DNA from: Alphaproteobacteria bacterium
Lineage (GTDB): Bacteria; Pseudomonadota; Alphaproteobacteria; SP197
Reading direction: 5' to 3'
DNA length: 49,209 nucleotides
Assembly (NCBI GenBank): GCA_009694045.1
Contig: SHVY01000022.1
Location: forward strand, 1 to 49,209
The notes under the pieces are model-generated. The model was not told the DNA's origin and made no database searches. It saw only the letters and a program-made list of their open reading frames with translations. Positions 33,831-43,615 of this stretch are shown piece after piece. Position 1 is the first letter of the stretch. Each line of letters starts with the position of its first letter. A program made the position numbers and the translations under genes.

Positions 33831-35134
33831 GCCCCGTCCCCGCCGTCCCGCCCGCGCAGCTTGCGCCAGTACTCGAGGCGCTTGACGATTTCCCGTTCGA
33901 ACCCGACCGGCTTGGGGTCGTAGAACACCAGCCGCTTTATCTCGTCGGGAAAGTAGTTCTGCCCGGAGAATCCTTCCGGCGTGTCAGGGTCGTACTGGTA
34001 TCCCGCGGCGTAGCCGATATCCTTCATGAGCCGCGTCGGCGCATTGAGGATGTGTTTCGGCGGCATCAGGGAACCGTGGGATCTGGCCGCCGCCGATGCC
34101 GCCCCATAGGCCCGATAGGCCGCCACCGATTTCGGCGCCGTCGCGAGGTACAGGGTCGCCTGGGCGAGGGCGAGTTCGCCCTCGGGGGTACCCAGGAAAT
34201 CGTACGCATCCTTGGCGGCGATCGTCTGGGTCAGGGCCGCCGGATCGGCCAGCCCGATGTCTTCCACCGCCATTCGCACCAGCCGGCGGGCGATGTACAG
34301 CGGGTCTTCCCCCGCCACCAGCATCCGCGCGAGCCAGTACAAGGCCGCGTCGGGATCGGAACCGCGCACCGACTTGTGCAGGGCGCTGATCAGGTTGTAG
34401 TGCCCCTCCTGGGCCTTGTCGTACAGCGGCGCGCGGCGTTGCACGACCTTGATAAGAGCAGCGCGATCGAGCGGCGCGACGCCTTGAGCGAGGGCGAACA
34501 ACTCCTCGGCCAGGTTTAAGAGGAATCGCCCATCGCCGTCGGCCATGTCGAGGAGCGCGCCGCGCGCGTCCGCGGCCAACGGCAACGTGCAGCCCTCCAG
34601 GCCCTCGGCGCGCGCCAGCAGTTGATCCAGATCCTCCGCCGAGAGCCGGTTGAGAACGAGGACCTGGCAGCGGGACAGCAGCGGCGGGTTCAGCTCGAAC
34701 GAGGGATTCTCGGTCGTGGCACCGACCAGGGTGACGGTGCCGTCCTCGACGACCGGCAAAAGCGCGTCCTGCTGGCTCCGGTTGAACCGGTGGATCTCGT
34801 CGATGAACAACAGGGTTCCCTGGCCCGTTGCCCGGCGTTCACGCGCCCGCTCGAACACCTTGCGCAGCTCGGCTACGCCCGCCATCACCGCCGACAGGGG
34901 TTCGAACGCCAAACGGGTATGGTCGGCGATCAGCCGGGCGATCGTCGTCTTGCCCGACCCGGGCGGTCCCCACAAGATCAGGGACGCAAGCCGCCCGCCG
35001 GCCAGCATCCGCCCGATCGGGCCCTCGGGTCCGATGACGTGGTCCTGGCCCACGACCTCGGCGAGCTTCGCCGGCCGCAGCCGATCCGCCAGCGGCCGCG
35101 GCGCCTGATCCTCGAACAGCGAACGCGCGGTCAT
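33827..35134 (-). CDS. rarA: Replication-associated recombination protein A (RarA/MgsA AAA+ ATPase)
   Basis: Clamp-loader-like AAA+ ATPase acting at stalled forks. It has 435 residues from ATG 35134. PLADRLRPAKLAEVVGQDH is the start signature; Walker A is ILWGPPGSGKTTIARLI (about 51-66), Walker B LLFIDEIHRFN, sensor 1 GATTENPSFELN, and the C-terminal tetramerisation part shows YDKAQEGHYNLISALHKSVRGSDPDAALYW-type sequence and PPKHILNAPTRLMK. It lies 65 nt after rplQ, separated from it by a terminator hairpin that ends almost at its start codon, so it needs its own promoter or readthrough. Confidence 0.96.
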   Translation of the reverse strand: MTARSLFEDQAPRPLADRLRPAKLAEVVGQDHVIGPEGPIGRMLAGGRLASLILWGPPGSGKTTIARLIADHTRLAFEPLSAVMAGVAELRKVFERARERRATGQGTLLFIDEIHRFNRSQQDALLPVVEDGTVTLVGATTENPSFELNPPLLSRCQVLVLNRLSAEDLDQLLARAEGLEGCTLPLAADARGALLDMADGDGRFLLNLAEELFALAQGVAPLDRAALIKVVQRRAPLYDKAQEGHYNLISALHKSVRGSDPDAALYWLARMLVAGEDPLYIARRLVRMAVEDIGLADPAALTQTIAAKDAYDFLGTPEGELALAQATLYLATAPKSVAAYRAYGAASAAARSHGSLMPPKHILNAPTRLMKDIGYAAGYQYDPDTPEGFSGQNYFPDEIKRLVFYDPKPVGFEREIVKRLEYWRKLRGRDGGDGA

Positions 35135-35138
35135 GCGC

Positions 35139-35167
35139 AAAGGCAAAGGGCAGCCCGTGGGCTGCCC
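35139..35167 (-). terminator. Intrinsic terminator after rplQ
   Basis: On the minus strand GGGCAGCCC and GGGCTGCCC form a 9-bp stem (35148-35167) with a two-base loop AC, followed by TTTGCCTTT. It marks the end of the ribosomal protein cluster and lies just before the rarA start. Confidence 0.65.
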
Positions 35168-35198
35168 TCGCGATGGTTCATGGGTGACCGGTGCGCGG

Positions 35199-35633
35199 TC
35201 ACGTCGCCGGCTCGGCCTCGCCCTCTTCCCCGGCCTTGTTCTGGGGCGGGCCGGAATCCTGACCCTTGGCGGCGGGGTCGCGGTCGACCAACTCGATCAC
35301 CGCCATCGGCGCCATGTCGCCGTAGCGGAACCCGGCCTTGAGCACGCGGATGTATCCGCCTGCGCGATCCGTGTAGCGCCGAGCGATGCCATCGAACAGC
35401 TTCTTGGTCATCGCCTCGTCCTGCAAGGACGCCCAGGCGCGACGCCGATTGGCGATGCCGCCGTGCTTGCCCATCGTGATCAGCTTCTCGACGAACGGGC
35501 GCAATTCCTTGGCCTTCGGCAAGGTGGTCTTGATCTGTTCGTGCTTCAGAAGCGCGACCGCCATGTTCTGGAGCATCGCCAGCCGATGTTCCGTCGTGCG
35601 GTTGAGCTTGCGCCCGTGAACGCCATGCCGCAT
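35199..35633 (-). CDS. rplQ: 50S ribosomal protein L17
   Basis: Large-subunit protein L17, 144 residues. The start [20 protein letters not shown] is canonical, with [20 protein letters not shown] and [20 protein letters not shown]. The last 25 residues are an acidic, Gly/Glu-rich tail ([19 protein letters not shown]) beyond the E. coli length, a common alphaproteobacterial extension. It is separated from rpoA by repeat copy 3, where these genes usually lie within a few tens of bases. Confidence 0.98.
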   Translation of the reverse strand: MRHGVHGRKLNRTTEHRLAMLQNMAVALLKHEQIKTTLPKAKELRPFVEKLITMGKHGGIANRRRAWASLQDEAMTKKLFDGIARRYTDRAGGYIRVLKAGFRYGDMAPMAVIELVDRDPAAKGQDSGPPQNKAGEEGEAEPAT

Positions 35634-35660
35634 GGCCCTGCCCTCTTGCTCTCGTCGACT

Positions 35661-35784
35661 CTAGTGGTTCGATTCCGACGGATCGATCCCGATCCGTCGG
35701 GCCGAAACCCCAGCGGGACTCTCAATCCTGTGGTCCGCCCCAAACACAATGATCAGACATCACGCGTTTGGGTCGGACCACTAG
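35661..35784. repeat. CTAG-ended palindromic repeat, copy 3, between rpoA and rplQ (MITE-like)
   Basis: A 124-bp element with CTAG at both ends. Hairpin 1 is a perfect 11-bp stem CCGACGGATCG with CGATCCGTCGG, loop ATCC. Hairpin 2 pairs GTGGTCCGCCCCAAAC with GTTTGGGTCGGACCAC (15 of 16) around a 20-base loop. The right-hand CTAG (35781-35784) overlaps the TAG stop of rpoA, so the protein is unchanged. Confidence 0.88.
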
Positions 35785-36800
35785 TAAGGCTCTTCGAGCT
35801 TCTTCGCCAGTTCCTCGATGTTCTCCGGCGGCCAGTCGGGGATCTTCATCCCGAGGTGGAGCCCCATCTGGGTCAGCACGTCCTTGATTTCGTTCAAGGA
35901 CTTACGCCCGAAGTTCGGCGTCCGCAGCATCTCCCCCTCGGACTTCTGCACCAAGTCGCCGATGTAGACGATGTTGTCGTTCTTCAGGCAGTTCGCCGAG
36001 CGCACCGAGAGTTCGAGTTCTTCGACCTTGCGCAGAAGGTTCGCGTTGAACTGCGACTCGCCCTCCGCATCCACTCGGGATTCGACCCTCGGCTCCTCGA
36101 AGTTGATGAAGAGCTGGAGCTGGTCCTGAAGGATCCGCGACGCCAGCGCGACCGCATCTTCCGGCGTGATGGCGCCGTTGGTTTCCAACTGCATGATCAG
36201 CTTGTCGTAGTCGGTGCGCCGCCCCACCCGGGTGTTCTCCACCTTGTAGGCGACCTTCAACACCGGCGAGTACAGGGCATCCACCGGGATAAGCCCGATC
36301 GGTGCGTCCTCGGCGCGGCTCTGGGCGGCCGGTACGTAGCCCATCCCGTTCTCGACCGTGAACTCCATGCCAATCTCGGCCCCGGAATCGAGGGTGCAGA
36401 TGACGTGCTCGGGATCAAGCACCTCGATGTCGTGCCCGGTCTCGATCAGCGAGGCGGAGACGACGCCGGGGCCCTTAGCCCGCAGGGTCATCCGCTTCGG
36501 CCCTTCGCCGTGCATCTTGACCGACATGGCCTTGATGTTGAGGACGATATCGGTGACGTCCTCCTTGACCCCGGGGATCGAGGAGAATTCATGCAGCACG
36601 TTGTCGATCTGCACCGACGTAACCGCGGCACCCTGCAGCGACGACAGCAGCACCCGTCGCAGGGCGTTGCCGAGCGTCAGTCCAAAGCCCCGTTCCAGAG
36701 GCTCGGCAATCACGGTGGCTTGACGCCTCGGGTCGCCCCCGGGCTGCGGCTCGACGGCCAGCTTGTTCGGCTTGATCAGGGCTTGCCAGTTTTTCTGCAT
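35781..36800 (-). CDS. rpoA: DNA-directed RNA polymerase subunit alpha
   Basis: Alpha subunit that nucleates the polymerase and contacts UP elements and activators. It has 339 residues. The N-terminal domain has [40 protein letters not shown] and the dimer region. The C-terminal domain has [20 protein letters not shown] and [17 protein letters not shown], followed by a short acidic tail ending EEPY. The stop TAG lies in the CTAG end of repeat copy 3. It follows rpsK after 73 nt; that spacer holds the short palindrome GGGTGTC-G-GACACCC. Confidence 0.99.
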   Translation of the reverse strand: MQKNWQALIKPNKLAVEPQPGGDPRRQATVIAEPLERGFGLTLGNALRRVLLSSLQGAAVTSVQIDNVLHEFSSIPGVKEDVTDIVLNIKAMSVKMHGEGPKRMTLRAKGPGVVSASLIETGHDIEVLDPEHVICTLDSGAEIGMEFTVENGMGYVPAAQSRAEDAPIGLIPVDALYSPVLKVAYKVENTRVGRRTDYDKLIMQLETNGAITPEDAVALASRILQDQLQLFINFEEPRVESRVDAEGESQFNANLLRKVEELELSVRSANCLKNDNIVYIGDLVQKSEGEMLRTPNFGRKSLNEIKDVLTQMGLHLGMKIPDWPPENIEELAKKLEEPY

Positions 36801-36873
36801 CGATCGATCGACCTCATCTCGAAAAGAGCGTTGGGGTGTCGGACACCCGAAACGAAAGGAGCCCCACCCGGCC

Positions 36874-37296
36874 TCAGACGCGACGGCGCTTGGGCGGGCG
36901 GCAGCCGTTGTGGGGAATGGGAGTCACGTCGCGGATCGCGGTGATAGAGAACCCGACCGTCTGCAGCGCCCGCAAGGCCGACTCGCGGCCGGATCCCGGA
37001 CCCTTCACTTCGACTTCCAGGGTGCGGACACCATGCTCCTGCGCCTTGCGGCCGGCACTCTCGGCCGCGACCTGGGCAGCGTAGGGAGTCGATTTGCGCG
37101 AGCCCTTGAAGCCCTGGCTGCCCGAGGATGCCCAGGCGATGGTGTTGCCCTGTGCATCGGTGATCGTGACGATCGTATTGTTGAACGACGCGTTCACATG
37201 GGCGACGCCCGATGTGATGTTCTTGCGTTCGCGGCGGCGCGGACGGGCACCTTGGCCCTGCCCCGGCGCGGCGGACGGTTGTGCTTCGCGTGCCAT
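36874..37296 (-). CDS. rpsK: 30S ribosomal protein S11
   Basis: Small-subunit platform protein S11, 140 residues. It has an extended basic N-terminus ([17 protein letters not shown]), then [37 protein letters not shown], and the conserved end [18 protein letters not shown]. It starts directly after the rpsM stop with no gap. Confidence 0.98.
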   Translation of the reverse strand: MAREAQPSAAPGQGQGARPRRRERKNITSGVAHVNASFNNTIVTITDAQGNTIAWASSGSQGFKGSRKSTPYAAQVAAESAGRKAQEHGVRTLEVEVKGPGSGRESALRALQTVGFSITAIRDVTPIPHNGCRPPKRRRV

Positions 37297-37674
37297 CTAC
37301 TTGGTCGCCTTCTTCCTGCCGGCGATAGGGGTCGCCTTGCCCTTGCGCGTGCGTGCGTTGGTGTGGGTGCGCTGGCCCCGGACCGGCAGGCCACGACGGT
37401 GCCGAAGACCCCGAAAGCAGCCCATGTCCATGAGGCGCTTGACGTTCATCGCCACTTCACGACGCAGATCGCCCTCGACCTGATAGTCGCGGTCGATGAC
37501 CTCGCGGATGGAGATGGTCTCGGCCTCGGTCAGGTCGCTCACGCGGCGCTCATCGGTCAGGCCCACCTTCTTGACGATCTCCCGCGCCTTCGAGCGTCCG
37601 ATCCCATGGATGTAGGTCAGCGCCACCTCGACACGCTTCGAGGTGGGAATGTTGACGCCGGCAATACGTGCCAC
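37297..37674 (-). CDS. rpsM: 30S ribosomal protein S13
   Basis: Small-subunit head protein S13, 125 residues. It starts at GTG 37674 after [26 protein letters not shown], then [13 protein letters not shown], and the C-terminal [19 protein letters not shown]. It is first gene of the alpha operon (rpsM-rpsK-rpoA-rplQ) and lies 82 nt downstream of the promoter at 37756-37783. No rpmJ or infA lies between secY/adk and rpsM, as usual in alphaproteobacteria. Confidence 0.98.
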   Translation of the reverse strand: MARIAGVNIPTSKRVEVALTYIHGIGRSKAREIVKKVGLTDERRVSDLTEAETISIREVIDRDYQVEGDLRREVAMNVKRLMDMGCFRGLRHRRGLPVRGQRTHTNARTRKGKATPIAGRKKATK

Positions 37675-37755
37675 GGCCGATCTCCCCTAGCCCAACAATC
37701 CGGTTACAATACATGCGGAACGCGCCACGCCAGGCGCGGCGCGGCGCGGCGCGCG

Positions 37756-37783
37756 ATTATAAGTCTCGGCGAAATCAAGTCAA
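37756..37783 (-). promoter_or_regulatory. Sigma-70 promoter of the alpha operon
   Basis: On the minus strand TTGACT (37778-37783) and TATAAT (37756-37761) are separated by 16 nt, close to the perfect consensus. The -35 is immediately next to the adk stop codon (37784-37786). The leader that follows contains a GC-rich GGCGC repeat (37733-37755). Confidence 0.7.
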
Positions 37784-38440
37784 TCATCCCTTACCCCCGT
37801 CGACGGCGGCGCGGATGTCGGCCTCGACCGCCGCCATGGGGCCCATGCCGTCCACGGTCGCCAGCTTGCCGCGCTGGCGGTAGTAGGGCAGCAGCGGCGC
37901 CGTCTGGGTATTGTAGACCTTGAGGCGGGCCCGCACCGTCGCCTCGATGTCGTCCGCTCGCCGGGTGAATTCGCGCCCGCCGCAGCTGTCGCAGACACCC
38001 TCGACCTTGGTGCGCCTGAACGTGTCGTGATAGCCCGACCCACATTTCGCGCAGGTCAATCGCCCGGCGATGCGGGTGACCAGGGCCTCGTCGTCAACCT
38101 TGATCTCGACGACGCGATCGACCCCCCGCCCGGTCGCCGCCAACATGGCGTCCAGCGCCTCGGCCTGGGCGAGACTGCGGGGAAATCCATCGAGAATCGC
38201 ACCCTTCCTGCAGTCGGGCTGCTCCATCCGCTCGCCGATCATGGCGATGATGATGTCGTCCGAGACCAGATCGCCGCGCTCCATCGTGACCTTGGCCTTG
38301 CGGCCCAGCTCCGACCCGGCCGCGGCCGCGGCCCGCAACATGTCGCCGGTCGAAAGCTGCACAAGGCCCCGTTCCTCAGCCAACCGTTTGGCCTGGGTGC
38401 CCTTGCCGGCTCCAGGGGGGCCGAGAAGGATCAGGATCAT
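37784..38440 (-). CDS. adk: Adenylate kinase
   Basis: Converts ATP plus AMP to two ADP. It has 218 residues. P-loop LLGPPGAGKGTQAKRLA (about 4-20), AMP-binding LSTGDMLRAA and LDGFPRSLAQAEALD. The lid is the long zinc-binding type, with CAKCGSGYH and CDSCGG giving four cysteines. ATG 38440 overlaps the secY TGA (ATGA), so it is coupled to secY. The longer open frame upstream is inside secY. Confidence 0.98.
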   Translation of the reverse strand: MILILLGPPGAGKGTQAKRLAEERGLVQLSTGDMLRAAAAAGSELGRKAKVTMERGDLVSDDIIIAMIGERMEQPDCRKGAILDGFPRSLAQAEALDAMLAATGRGVDRVVEIKVDDEALVTRIAGRLTCAKCGSGYHDTFRRTKVEGVCDSCGGREFTRRADDIEATVRARLKVYNTQTAPLLPYYRQRGKLATVDGMGPMAAVEADIRAAVDGGKG

Positions 38441-39780
38441 CCACGGCGGCCCTTGAGCTTGGCTTTCTTGATCAGCCCTTCGTACTGATGGGCGATCAAG
38501 TGCGACTGGATCTGGGCCACCGTGTCCATCGTCACGGTCACGCAGATCAGCAGCGAGGTTCCACCGAAATAGAACGGCAGCGCATTCCGGGCGATCAGAA
38601 TCTCCGGCAGGAGGCACACGCCCGTGAGGTAGAGGGACCCAATCATGGTGAGCCGCGTGAGAACATCGTCGAGGTACTTCGCGGTGTTCTTGCCTGGCCT
38701 GATACCGGGGATGATCCCGCCGTACTTCCGCAGGTTGTCGGCCGTATCCTCCGGATTGAAGACGATCGCCGTGTAGAAGAAGCAGAAGAAGATGATCGCT
38801 GACGCGTAGATCAGCATGTAGAGCGGCTCGCCATGCGCGAGGTAGCCGGTGATGATTTGCAGCCATTCAGGCCCCTGCCCGGCGGAAAAACTGGCCACCG
38901 TGATCGGCATGAGCAGGATCGAGCTCGCGAAGATCGGCGGAATCACGCCGGCCGTGTTCAGCTTCAGCGGCAAGTGGGAACTCTCGCCGCCGAACATCTT
39001 GGCGCCGACCTGGCGTTTCGGGTAATGCACGACGATCCGTCGCTGCGCCCGCTCCATGAACACCACGACCGCCACGACCGCGACGACCATCACCAGGACG
39101 AACATGATGAAGAACGTGGAGAGCGCGCCGGTGCGCCCGAGTTCCAGGGTTCCGGCCAAGGCATTGGGCAGGCCCGCGACGATGCCGGCGAAGATGATGA
39201 GCGAGATGCCGTTGCCGACGCCGCGCTGGGTGATCTGCTCGCCCAGCCACAGCAGAAACATGGTTCCACCGACCAGGGTGATGACGGTGGTGAAGCGGAA
39301 GAAGAGCCCGGGATCGGACACCGCGGAGCCCGCGCTGCCGATCATGCCCTCGAGCCCGACCGAGATCCCGTACGCCTGGATCGCCGCGAGGAAGACCGTG
39401 CCGTAGCGAGTGTACTGGTTGAGCTTCTTGCGCCCAACCTCGCCCTCTTTCTTCAGTTGCTCGAGGTGCGGCGAGACCGTCGTCAGCAGCTGCACGATGA
39501 TCGAGGACGTGATGTAGGGCATGATGTTCAGCGCGAAGATCGTCATGCGCTGCAGCGCACCCCCAGCCAGCATGTTGAACATTCCGAGAATCCCGCCGGC
39601 GTTCTGCTGGAAGATATCCTTCATCACCGACGGGTCGATGCCCGGGACCGGGATGTAGGTTCCCAGCCGGTAGACGATCAACGCACCGAGGGTGAACCAC
39701 AGGCGATTCTTGAGTTCGGTGGCTTTGCCGAACGCCTGAAAGTTGATATTGGCGGCGAACTGTTCGACGGCTGATGCCAT
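38437..39780 (-). CDS. secY: Preprotein translocase subunit SecY
   Basis: The channel-forming subunit of the Sec translocon in the inner membrane, 447 residues with ten hydrophobic helices. Marks: FGKATELKNRLWFTLGALIV, RLGTYIPVPGIDPSVM, FALNIMPYITSSIIVQLLT (helix 2), NGISLIIFAGIVAGLPNAL, VHYPKRQVGAKMFGGESSHL and LKLNTAGVIPPIFASSILLM. It follows rplO after 12 nt in the spc operon. Confidence 0.99.
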   Translation of the reverse strand: MASAVEQFAANINFQAFGKATELKNRLWFTLGALIVYRLGTYIPVPGIDPSVMKDIFQQNAGGILGMFNMLAGGALQRMTIFALNIMPYITSSIIVQLLTTVSPHLEQLKKEGEVGRKKLNQYTRYGTVFLAAIQAYGISVGLEGMIGSAGSAVSDPGLFFRFTTVITLVGGTMFLLWLGEQITQRGVGNGISLIIFAGIVAGLPNALAGTLELGRTGALSTFFIMFVLVMVVAVVAVVVFMERAQRRIVVHYPKRQVGAKMFGGESSHLPLKLNTAGVIPPIFASSILLMPITVASFSAGQGPEWLQIITGYLAHGEPLYMLIYASAIIFFCFFYTAIVFNPEDTADNLRKYGGIIPGIRPGKNTAKYLDDVLTRLTMIGSLYLTGVCLLPEILIARNALPFYFGGTSLLICVTVTMDTVAQIQSHLIAHQYEGLIKKAKLKGRRG

Positions 39781-39792
39781 GGGGGAACCGAC

Positions 39793-40314
39793 CTAATCCT
39801 CGTTCTTCTTGGCCTTTTTCTTCTTCTTCGGCGCCGCGTCGCCTTCCACCACCTTCGGCGTCGGCAGGACCAGGGTTCCCCCCGCCTTTTCGACGGCGGC
39901 CTTGGCCGCGGCCGACGCCCCCACTGCCTCGATCGTCACGGCCTGCTTCAAGGCACCCTCGCCGAGGACCCGCAGCCCGTCCCGCGCGCGCCGCAGGACC
40001 CCGGCCGCGATCAAGGCCTTCACATCGATCGTGGCCTTGGGATCAAGCCGACCGGCGTCGACGGCGATTTGGACGCGGCCCAGGTTGACCTCGACGAACG
40101 TCTTGCGCGTCGGGTTCTTGAAGCCCCGCCGCGGCACGCGCCGATGGATCGGCAGCTGGCCGCCCTCGAACGTCTGAATGGCGATGCCGGCGCGGGCGCC
40201 CTGGCCCTTCTGGCCGCGCGTTGAGGTCTTGCCGGTGCCCGAACCGATGCCGCGCCCGACGCGCTTGCGCCGGTGCTTGGCACCAGGCCGATCCCTGAGT
40301 TCGTTGAGCTTCAT
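39793..40314 (-). CDS. rplO: 50S ribosomal protein L15
   Basis: Large-subunit protein L15, 173 residues. The start MKLNELRDRPGAKHRRKRVG, then GRGIGSGTGKTSTRGQKGQG and FEGGQLPIHRRVPRRGFKN are diagnostic. The C-terminus carries an extra Lys-rich tail (PKKKKKAKKNED) of about 15-20 residues beyond the common length. Confidence 0.98.
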   Translation of the reverse strand: MKLNELRDRPGAKHRRKRVGRGIGSGTGKTSTRGQKGQGARAGIAIQTFEGGQLPIHRRVPRRGFKNPTRKTFVEVNLGRVQIAVDAGRLDPKATIDVKALIAAGVLRRARDGLRVLGEGALKQAVTIEAVGASAAAKAAVEKAGGTLVLPTPKVVEGDAAPKKKKKAKKNED

Positions 40315-40333
40315 GCCGTCCCCGTCCTTACGC

Positions 40334-40516
40334 TTAGTCCGCCGCTTCGACCCGCAGGAGATGCGCGACCTTGCGCACCATGCCGCGAACCGCCGGCGTA
40401 TCTTCCAGAACCCGTGTGCGATGCCGCTTGTTGAGGCCGAGACCGATCAGCGTTTCCCGCTGGTCGGCGCGACGCGCGATCGGGCTTCCCAACTGGGTCA
40501 CCTTGATCTTATTCAT
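40334..40516 (-). CDS. rpmD: 50S ribosomal protein L30
   Basis: Small large-subunit protein L30, 60 residues: [55 protein letters not shown]. Its ATG lies eight bases inside the end of rpsE. Confidence 0.97.
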   Translation of the reverse strand: MNKIKVTQLGSPIARRADQRETLIGLGLNKRHRTRVLEDTPAVRGMVRKVAHLLRVEAAD

Positions 40517-41057
40517 GAGCCGACGCCTCGCCCGCGGTTTCGGGTCGCGCCAGGATCTCGCTGACCTTCTTGCCCCGCTTGGCCGCGATCGTGCGCGGCG
40601 ACGACAGGGATTGCAGCGCCACGAAGGTTGCCTTGACCACGTTGTGGGGGTTGTTGGTGCCGTGCGACTTCGCCACGACGTCTTGGATCCCGAGCTCCTC
40701 GAACACCGCCCGCATCGGCCCGCCGGCGATGATGCCGGTGCCCGGAGGTGCCGCGCGCAGGATCACCGATCCCGCGCCGAATTGCCCGGTGACGGTGTGG
40801 TGCAAGGTGCGCCCTTCACGCAAGGGGATGCGAACCATGCCGCGCCGCGCCCGCTCGGTCGCCTTGCGGATCGCCTCGGGAACCTCGCGTGCCTTGCCGG
40901 TGCCGTGCCCCACGCGCCCGTTCTGGTCGCCCAGCACCACCAGGGCAGCGAAGCCGAACCTGCGCCCGCCCTTCACCACCTTGGCGACGCGGTTGATGCT
41001 GACCAGCTTGCCGCCGGCCTCGCGATCGTCCCGGCCCGATCGTTCCTGTCCCGCCAT
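40509..41057 (-). CDS. rpsE: 30S ribosomal protein S5
   Basis: Small-subunit fidelity protein S5, 182 residues: [78 protein letters not shown]. The C-terminus overlaps rpmD by eight bases. Confidence 0.98.
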   Translation of the reverse strand: MAGQERSGRDDREAGGKLVSINRVAKVVKGGRRFGFAALVVLGDQNGRVGHGTGKAREVPEAIRKATERARRGMVRIPLREGRTLHHTVTGQFGAGSVILRAAPPGTGIIAGGPMRAVFEELGIQDVVAKSHGTNNPHNVVKATFVALQSLSSPRTIAAKRGKKVSEILARPETAGEASAHE

Positions 41058-41081
41058 GACGTGTCCTTTGTTCCCGTTCGC

Positions 41082-41444
41082 CTAGAACTGCAATCCGCCT
41101 TCACGCGCCGCGTCGGCCAAGGCCTTGACCCGGCCATGGAACAGGTAGCCGCCACGATCGAAGACCACGTGCTCGATACCCTTGGCCTTCGCCCGCTCCG
41201 CGATCAGCCGGCCGACCGCCGCCGCCGCGGACTTGTCCGCACCGGTCTTGAGCGACGCCCGCAGGTCCTTGTCGATGGTCGACGCCGCCGCCAGGGTCTG
41301 GCCGCGTTCGTCGTCGATCACCTGGGCGTATATGTTCTTGCCCGAACGAAAGACGCTGAGCCGTGCCCGTCCGATCCCGACGCGGCGCAACTTTGCCCGG
41401 GTGCGCTGCTGACGCCGCCCGAAGAGTTCCTTCGTCGTGGCCAT
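41082..41444 (-). CDS. rplR: 50S ribosomal protein L18
   Basis: 5S rRNA-binding protein L18, 120 residues: [60 protein letters not shown]. Its ATG overlaps the rplF stop by one base (TAATG). Confidence 0.98.
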   Translation of the reverse strand: MATTKELFGRRQQRTRAKLRRVGIGRARLSVFRSGKNIYAQVIDDERGQTLAAASTIDKDLRASLKTGADKSAAAAVGRLIAERAKAKGIEHVVFDRGGYLFHGRVKALADAAREGGLQF

Positions 41445-41977
41445 TACTTTTTCTTGCCTTCCTTACGGTGGATCACTTCCTTGGCGTACTTGATGCCCTT
41501 GCCCTTGTACGGCTCTGGCGGTCGAAAGCTGCGGACGTTGGCGGCAAGCTGGCCCACGGCTACGCGATCCGCTCCGATGAAGCTGATCGCGGTCGGGCGC
41601 TCGCACGTCACCTTGATGCCCTCGGGAACCGGCAGGACGACGTCGTGACTGAACCCAAGCTGCAGAGTCAGCGACTTGCCGTCGGTCTGAGCGCGGTATC
41701 CGACGCCATTGATCTCCAGATTCACCCGATAGCCGTTGGCGACGTCGTTGACCATGTTGCGCAGCCGACGCTGGGTGGTTCCCCACAGCGAGCGCGACTG
41801 CTTGGTTTGGTCCCGCGGCGTCACGGTGATCTTGCCTTCCGCGTGATCGACGCTGACGTTGGGGCTGAAGCTGTAGGCCAGGGCGCCCAGCTTGCCCTTC
41901 ACGGACACGTCCCGCCCGGTGACCGCGACCTGGACGTCGCTTGGCACGATGATGGGGTACTTCCCGGCGCGTGACAT
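41444..41977 (-). CDS. rplF: 50S ribosomal protein L6
   Basis: Large-subunit protein L6, 177 residues: [54 protein letters not shown], and the C-terminal [20 protein letters not shown]. It starts 25 nt after rpsH. Confidence 0.98.
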   Translation of the reverse strand: MSRAGKYPIIVPSDVQVAVTGRDVSVKGKLGALAYSFSPNVSVDHAEGKITVTPRDQTKQSRSLWGTTQRRLRNMVNDVANGYRVNLEINGVGYRAQTDGKSLTLQLGFSHDVVLPVPEGIKVTCERPTAISFIGADRVAVGQLAANVRSFRPPEPYKGKGIKYAKEVIHRKEGKKK

Positions 41978-42002
41978 GACGAGACCCTTCCTCCTTCGGC
42001 GC

Positions 42003-42401
42003 CTAGAACACGCTGCACAGGATTTCGCCGCCCACGTTCATGCGGCGAGCTTCCTGATCCGAAATGACGCCCTTTGGCGTCGACAGTATGGCGATGCCCA
42101 GACCATCGAAGATCCGCGGAATGGCGTCCGAGCCCGAGTAGACCCGGCGGCCCGGAGTCGAGACCCGGGCGACTTTCCGGATCACCGGCTGCCCCTCGTG
42201 ATACTTCAGCTCGACCACGATTTCGTCCCGCCCGTCGACCCCTTTGCGGCGGCCATGGGCGCGGATGTAGCCTTCGCGCTTCAGTACCTCCAGCACCCGC
42301 TCGCGCATCTTAGACGCCGGGCTGGTCACCGTGGCGCGGTGCCGCTGTTGCCCGTTGCGGATTCGGGTTAGGAGATCGCCGAGAGGATCGTTGATCGGCA
42401 T
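42003..42401 (-). CDS. rpsH: 30S ribosomal protein S8
   Basis: Small-subunit assembly protein S8, 132 residues from ATG 42401: NDPLGDLLTRIRNGQQRHRA, SDAIPRIFDGLGIAILSTPK, GVISDQEARRMNVGGEILC. The longer open frame upstream runs into rpsN and is not real. Confidence 0.98.
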   Translation of the reverse strand: MPINDPLGDLLTRIRNGQQRHRATVTSPASKMRERVLEVLKREGYIRAHGRRKGVDGRDEIVVELKYHEGQPVIRKVARVSTPGRRVYSGSDAIPRIFDGLGIAILSTPKGVISDQEARRMNVGGEILCSVF

Positions 42402-42412
42402 TCGTCGTCTCC

Positions 42413-42718
42413 CTACCAGCTCGCCTTGACGACGCCGGGGATCTTCCCGGCCGAGGCCAGATCGCGAAACGCGATTCGGCACAGCTTGAACTTGCGATAA
42501 TTGCCGCGCGGCCTGCCCGTGAGTTCGCACCGCAAGCGGACCCGGTTCGCCGCGCTATTGCGCGGCAACGCCGCCAGCTTCAGGCGCGCCTGGAACCGCT
42601 CTTCGGCCGTGACGTCCATGTTCTCGGCCACCGCCTTGAGCCGGGCGCGCCGTGTGGCGAACTTCACGACCAGGCGCATCCTGCGTTTGTTCTTCTCGAT
42701 GGAACTCAGCTTGGCCAT
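42413..42718 (-). CDS. rpsN: 30S ribosomal protein S14, zinc-free type
   Basis: S14 of the long form (101 residues) lacking the CxxC zinc motifs: [61 protein letters not shown] 42718 is chosen; the frame upstream of it lies inside rplE. Confidence 0.98.
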   Translation of the reverse strand: MAKLSSIEKNKRRMRLVVKFATRRARLKAVAENMDVTAEERFQARLKLAALPRNSAANRVRLRCELTGRPRGNYRKFKLCRIAFRDLASAGKIPGVVKASW

Positions 42719-42731
42719 GTTCGATGAATCC

Positions 42732-43277
42732 CTAGGTAGCGAACGGCATGTTGAAACCCACCAGGAGCGCCCGGCCCTCGTCGTCGGAACGGGCCGTCGT
42801 GCAGATGACGATGTCGAGGCCACGCATCTTGTCGACCTTGTCGAAGTCGATCTCGGGAAAGATGAGCTGCTCCTTGAGCCCGAGCGCGAAATTGCCGCGA
42901 CCATCGAAGCTCTTTCGCGGCAGGCCGCGGAAATCGCGGACCCGCGGCAGGGCGATGGTGATCAACCGATCGAGGAACTCGTACATCCGCTCGCCGCGCA
43001 GCGTGACCTTGCAACCGATGGCGACGCCCTCGCGCAGCTTGAAGTTGGCGATCGACTTGCGCGCCTTGGTCACGACGACCTTCTGCCCGGCGATGGCTTG
43101 CAGCTCCACCACCGCCGCCTGGATCACCTTGCCGTCCGCGACCGCGGCCTTGCCGAGCCCCATGTTGATGACGATTTTTTCGAGCTTCGGCACCTGCATC
43201 GGGTTCTTGTAGCCGAACTCGCGCCTCAGATCGTCCCGGATCTTGGTCTCGTACATCTGCTTCAAGCGGGTCGTCAT
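42732..43277 (-). CDS. rplE: 50S ribosomal protein L5
   Basis: 5S rRNA-binding protein L5, 181 residues from ATG 43277: [74 protein letters not shown]. It has a 13-nt gap to rpsN. Confidence 0.98.
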   Translation of the reverse strand: MTTRLKQMYETKIRDDLRREFGYKNPMQVPKLEKIVINMGLGKAAVADGKVIQAAVVELQAIAGQKVVVTKARKSIANFKLREGVAIGCKVTLRGERMYEFLDRLITIALPRVRDFRGLPRKSFDGRGNFALGLKEQLIFPEIDFDKVDKMRGLDIVICTTARSDDEGRALLVGFNMPFAT

Positions 43278-43288
43278 CGCCGGCGTCC

Positions 43289-43615
43289 TCAATTGCTCAA
43301 CACTTCGCCCGAGCGCTTGGCAAAGCGCACCTTGCGGCCATCCTCGAGAAACCGATAACCCACCCGCGTCGGGCGAGACGATTGGGGATCGATGCAGGCC
43401 ACGTTGGAGATATGGATCGGGGCTTCCTTTTCCACAATTCCACCGCCACCGGTCCGCGCATTCGGCTTAGTGTGGCGCTTGACCATGTTGACGCCCTGGA
43501 CCAGGACACGGCTCTCCGCGCGAAGAACCCGCAGCACCTCTCCCTGGCGCCCGCGATCCCGTCCGGTGACGACCACCACCCGATCGCCCTTCTTGATCTT
43601 GAACTTTCCAGCCAT
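43289..43615 (-). CDS. rplX: 50S ribosomal protein L24
   Basis: Assembly initiator L24, 108 residues with a KOW domain: [20 protein letters not shown] at the start, [19 protein letters not shown], and [20 protein letters not shown]. Starts directly after rplN. Confidence 0.98.
   Translation of the reverse strand: MAGKFKIKKGDRVVVVTGRDRGRQGEVLRVLRAESRVLVQGVNMVKRHTKPNARTGGGGIVEKEAPIHISNVACIDPQSSRPTRVGYRFLEDGRKVRFAKRSGEVLSN

Noticed and set aside
36826..36845. Palindrome GGGTGTC-G-GACACCC between rpsK and rpoA as a terminator
   Set aside because: No T run follows on the minus strand, and rpoA must be co-transcribed.
37733..37755. GGCGC tandem run as a CRISPR or satellite
   Set aside because: It is a 23-base GC simple repeat in the alpha-operon leader without spacers.
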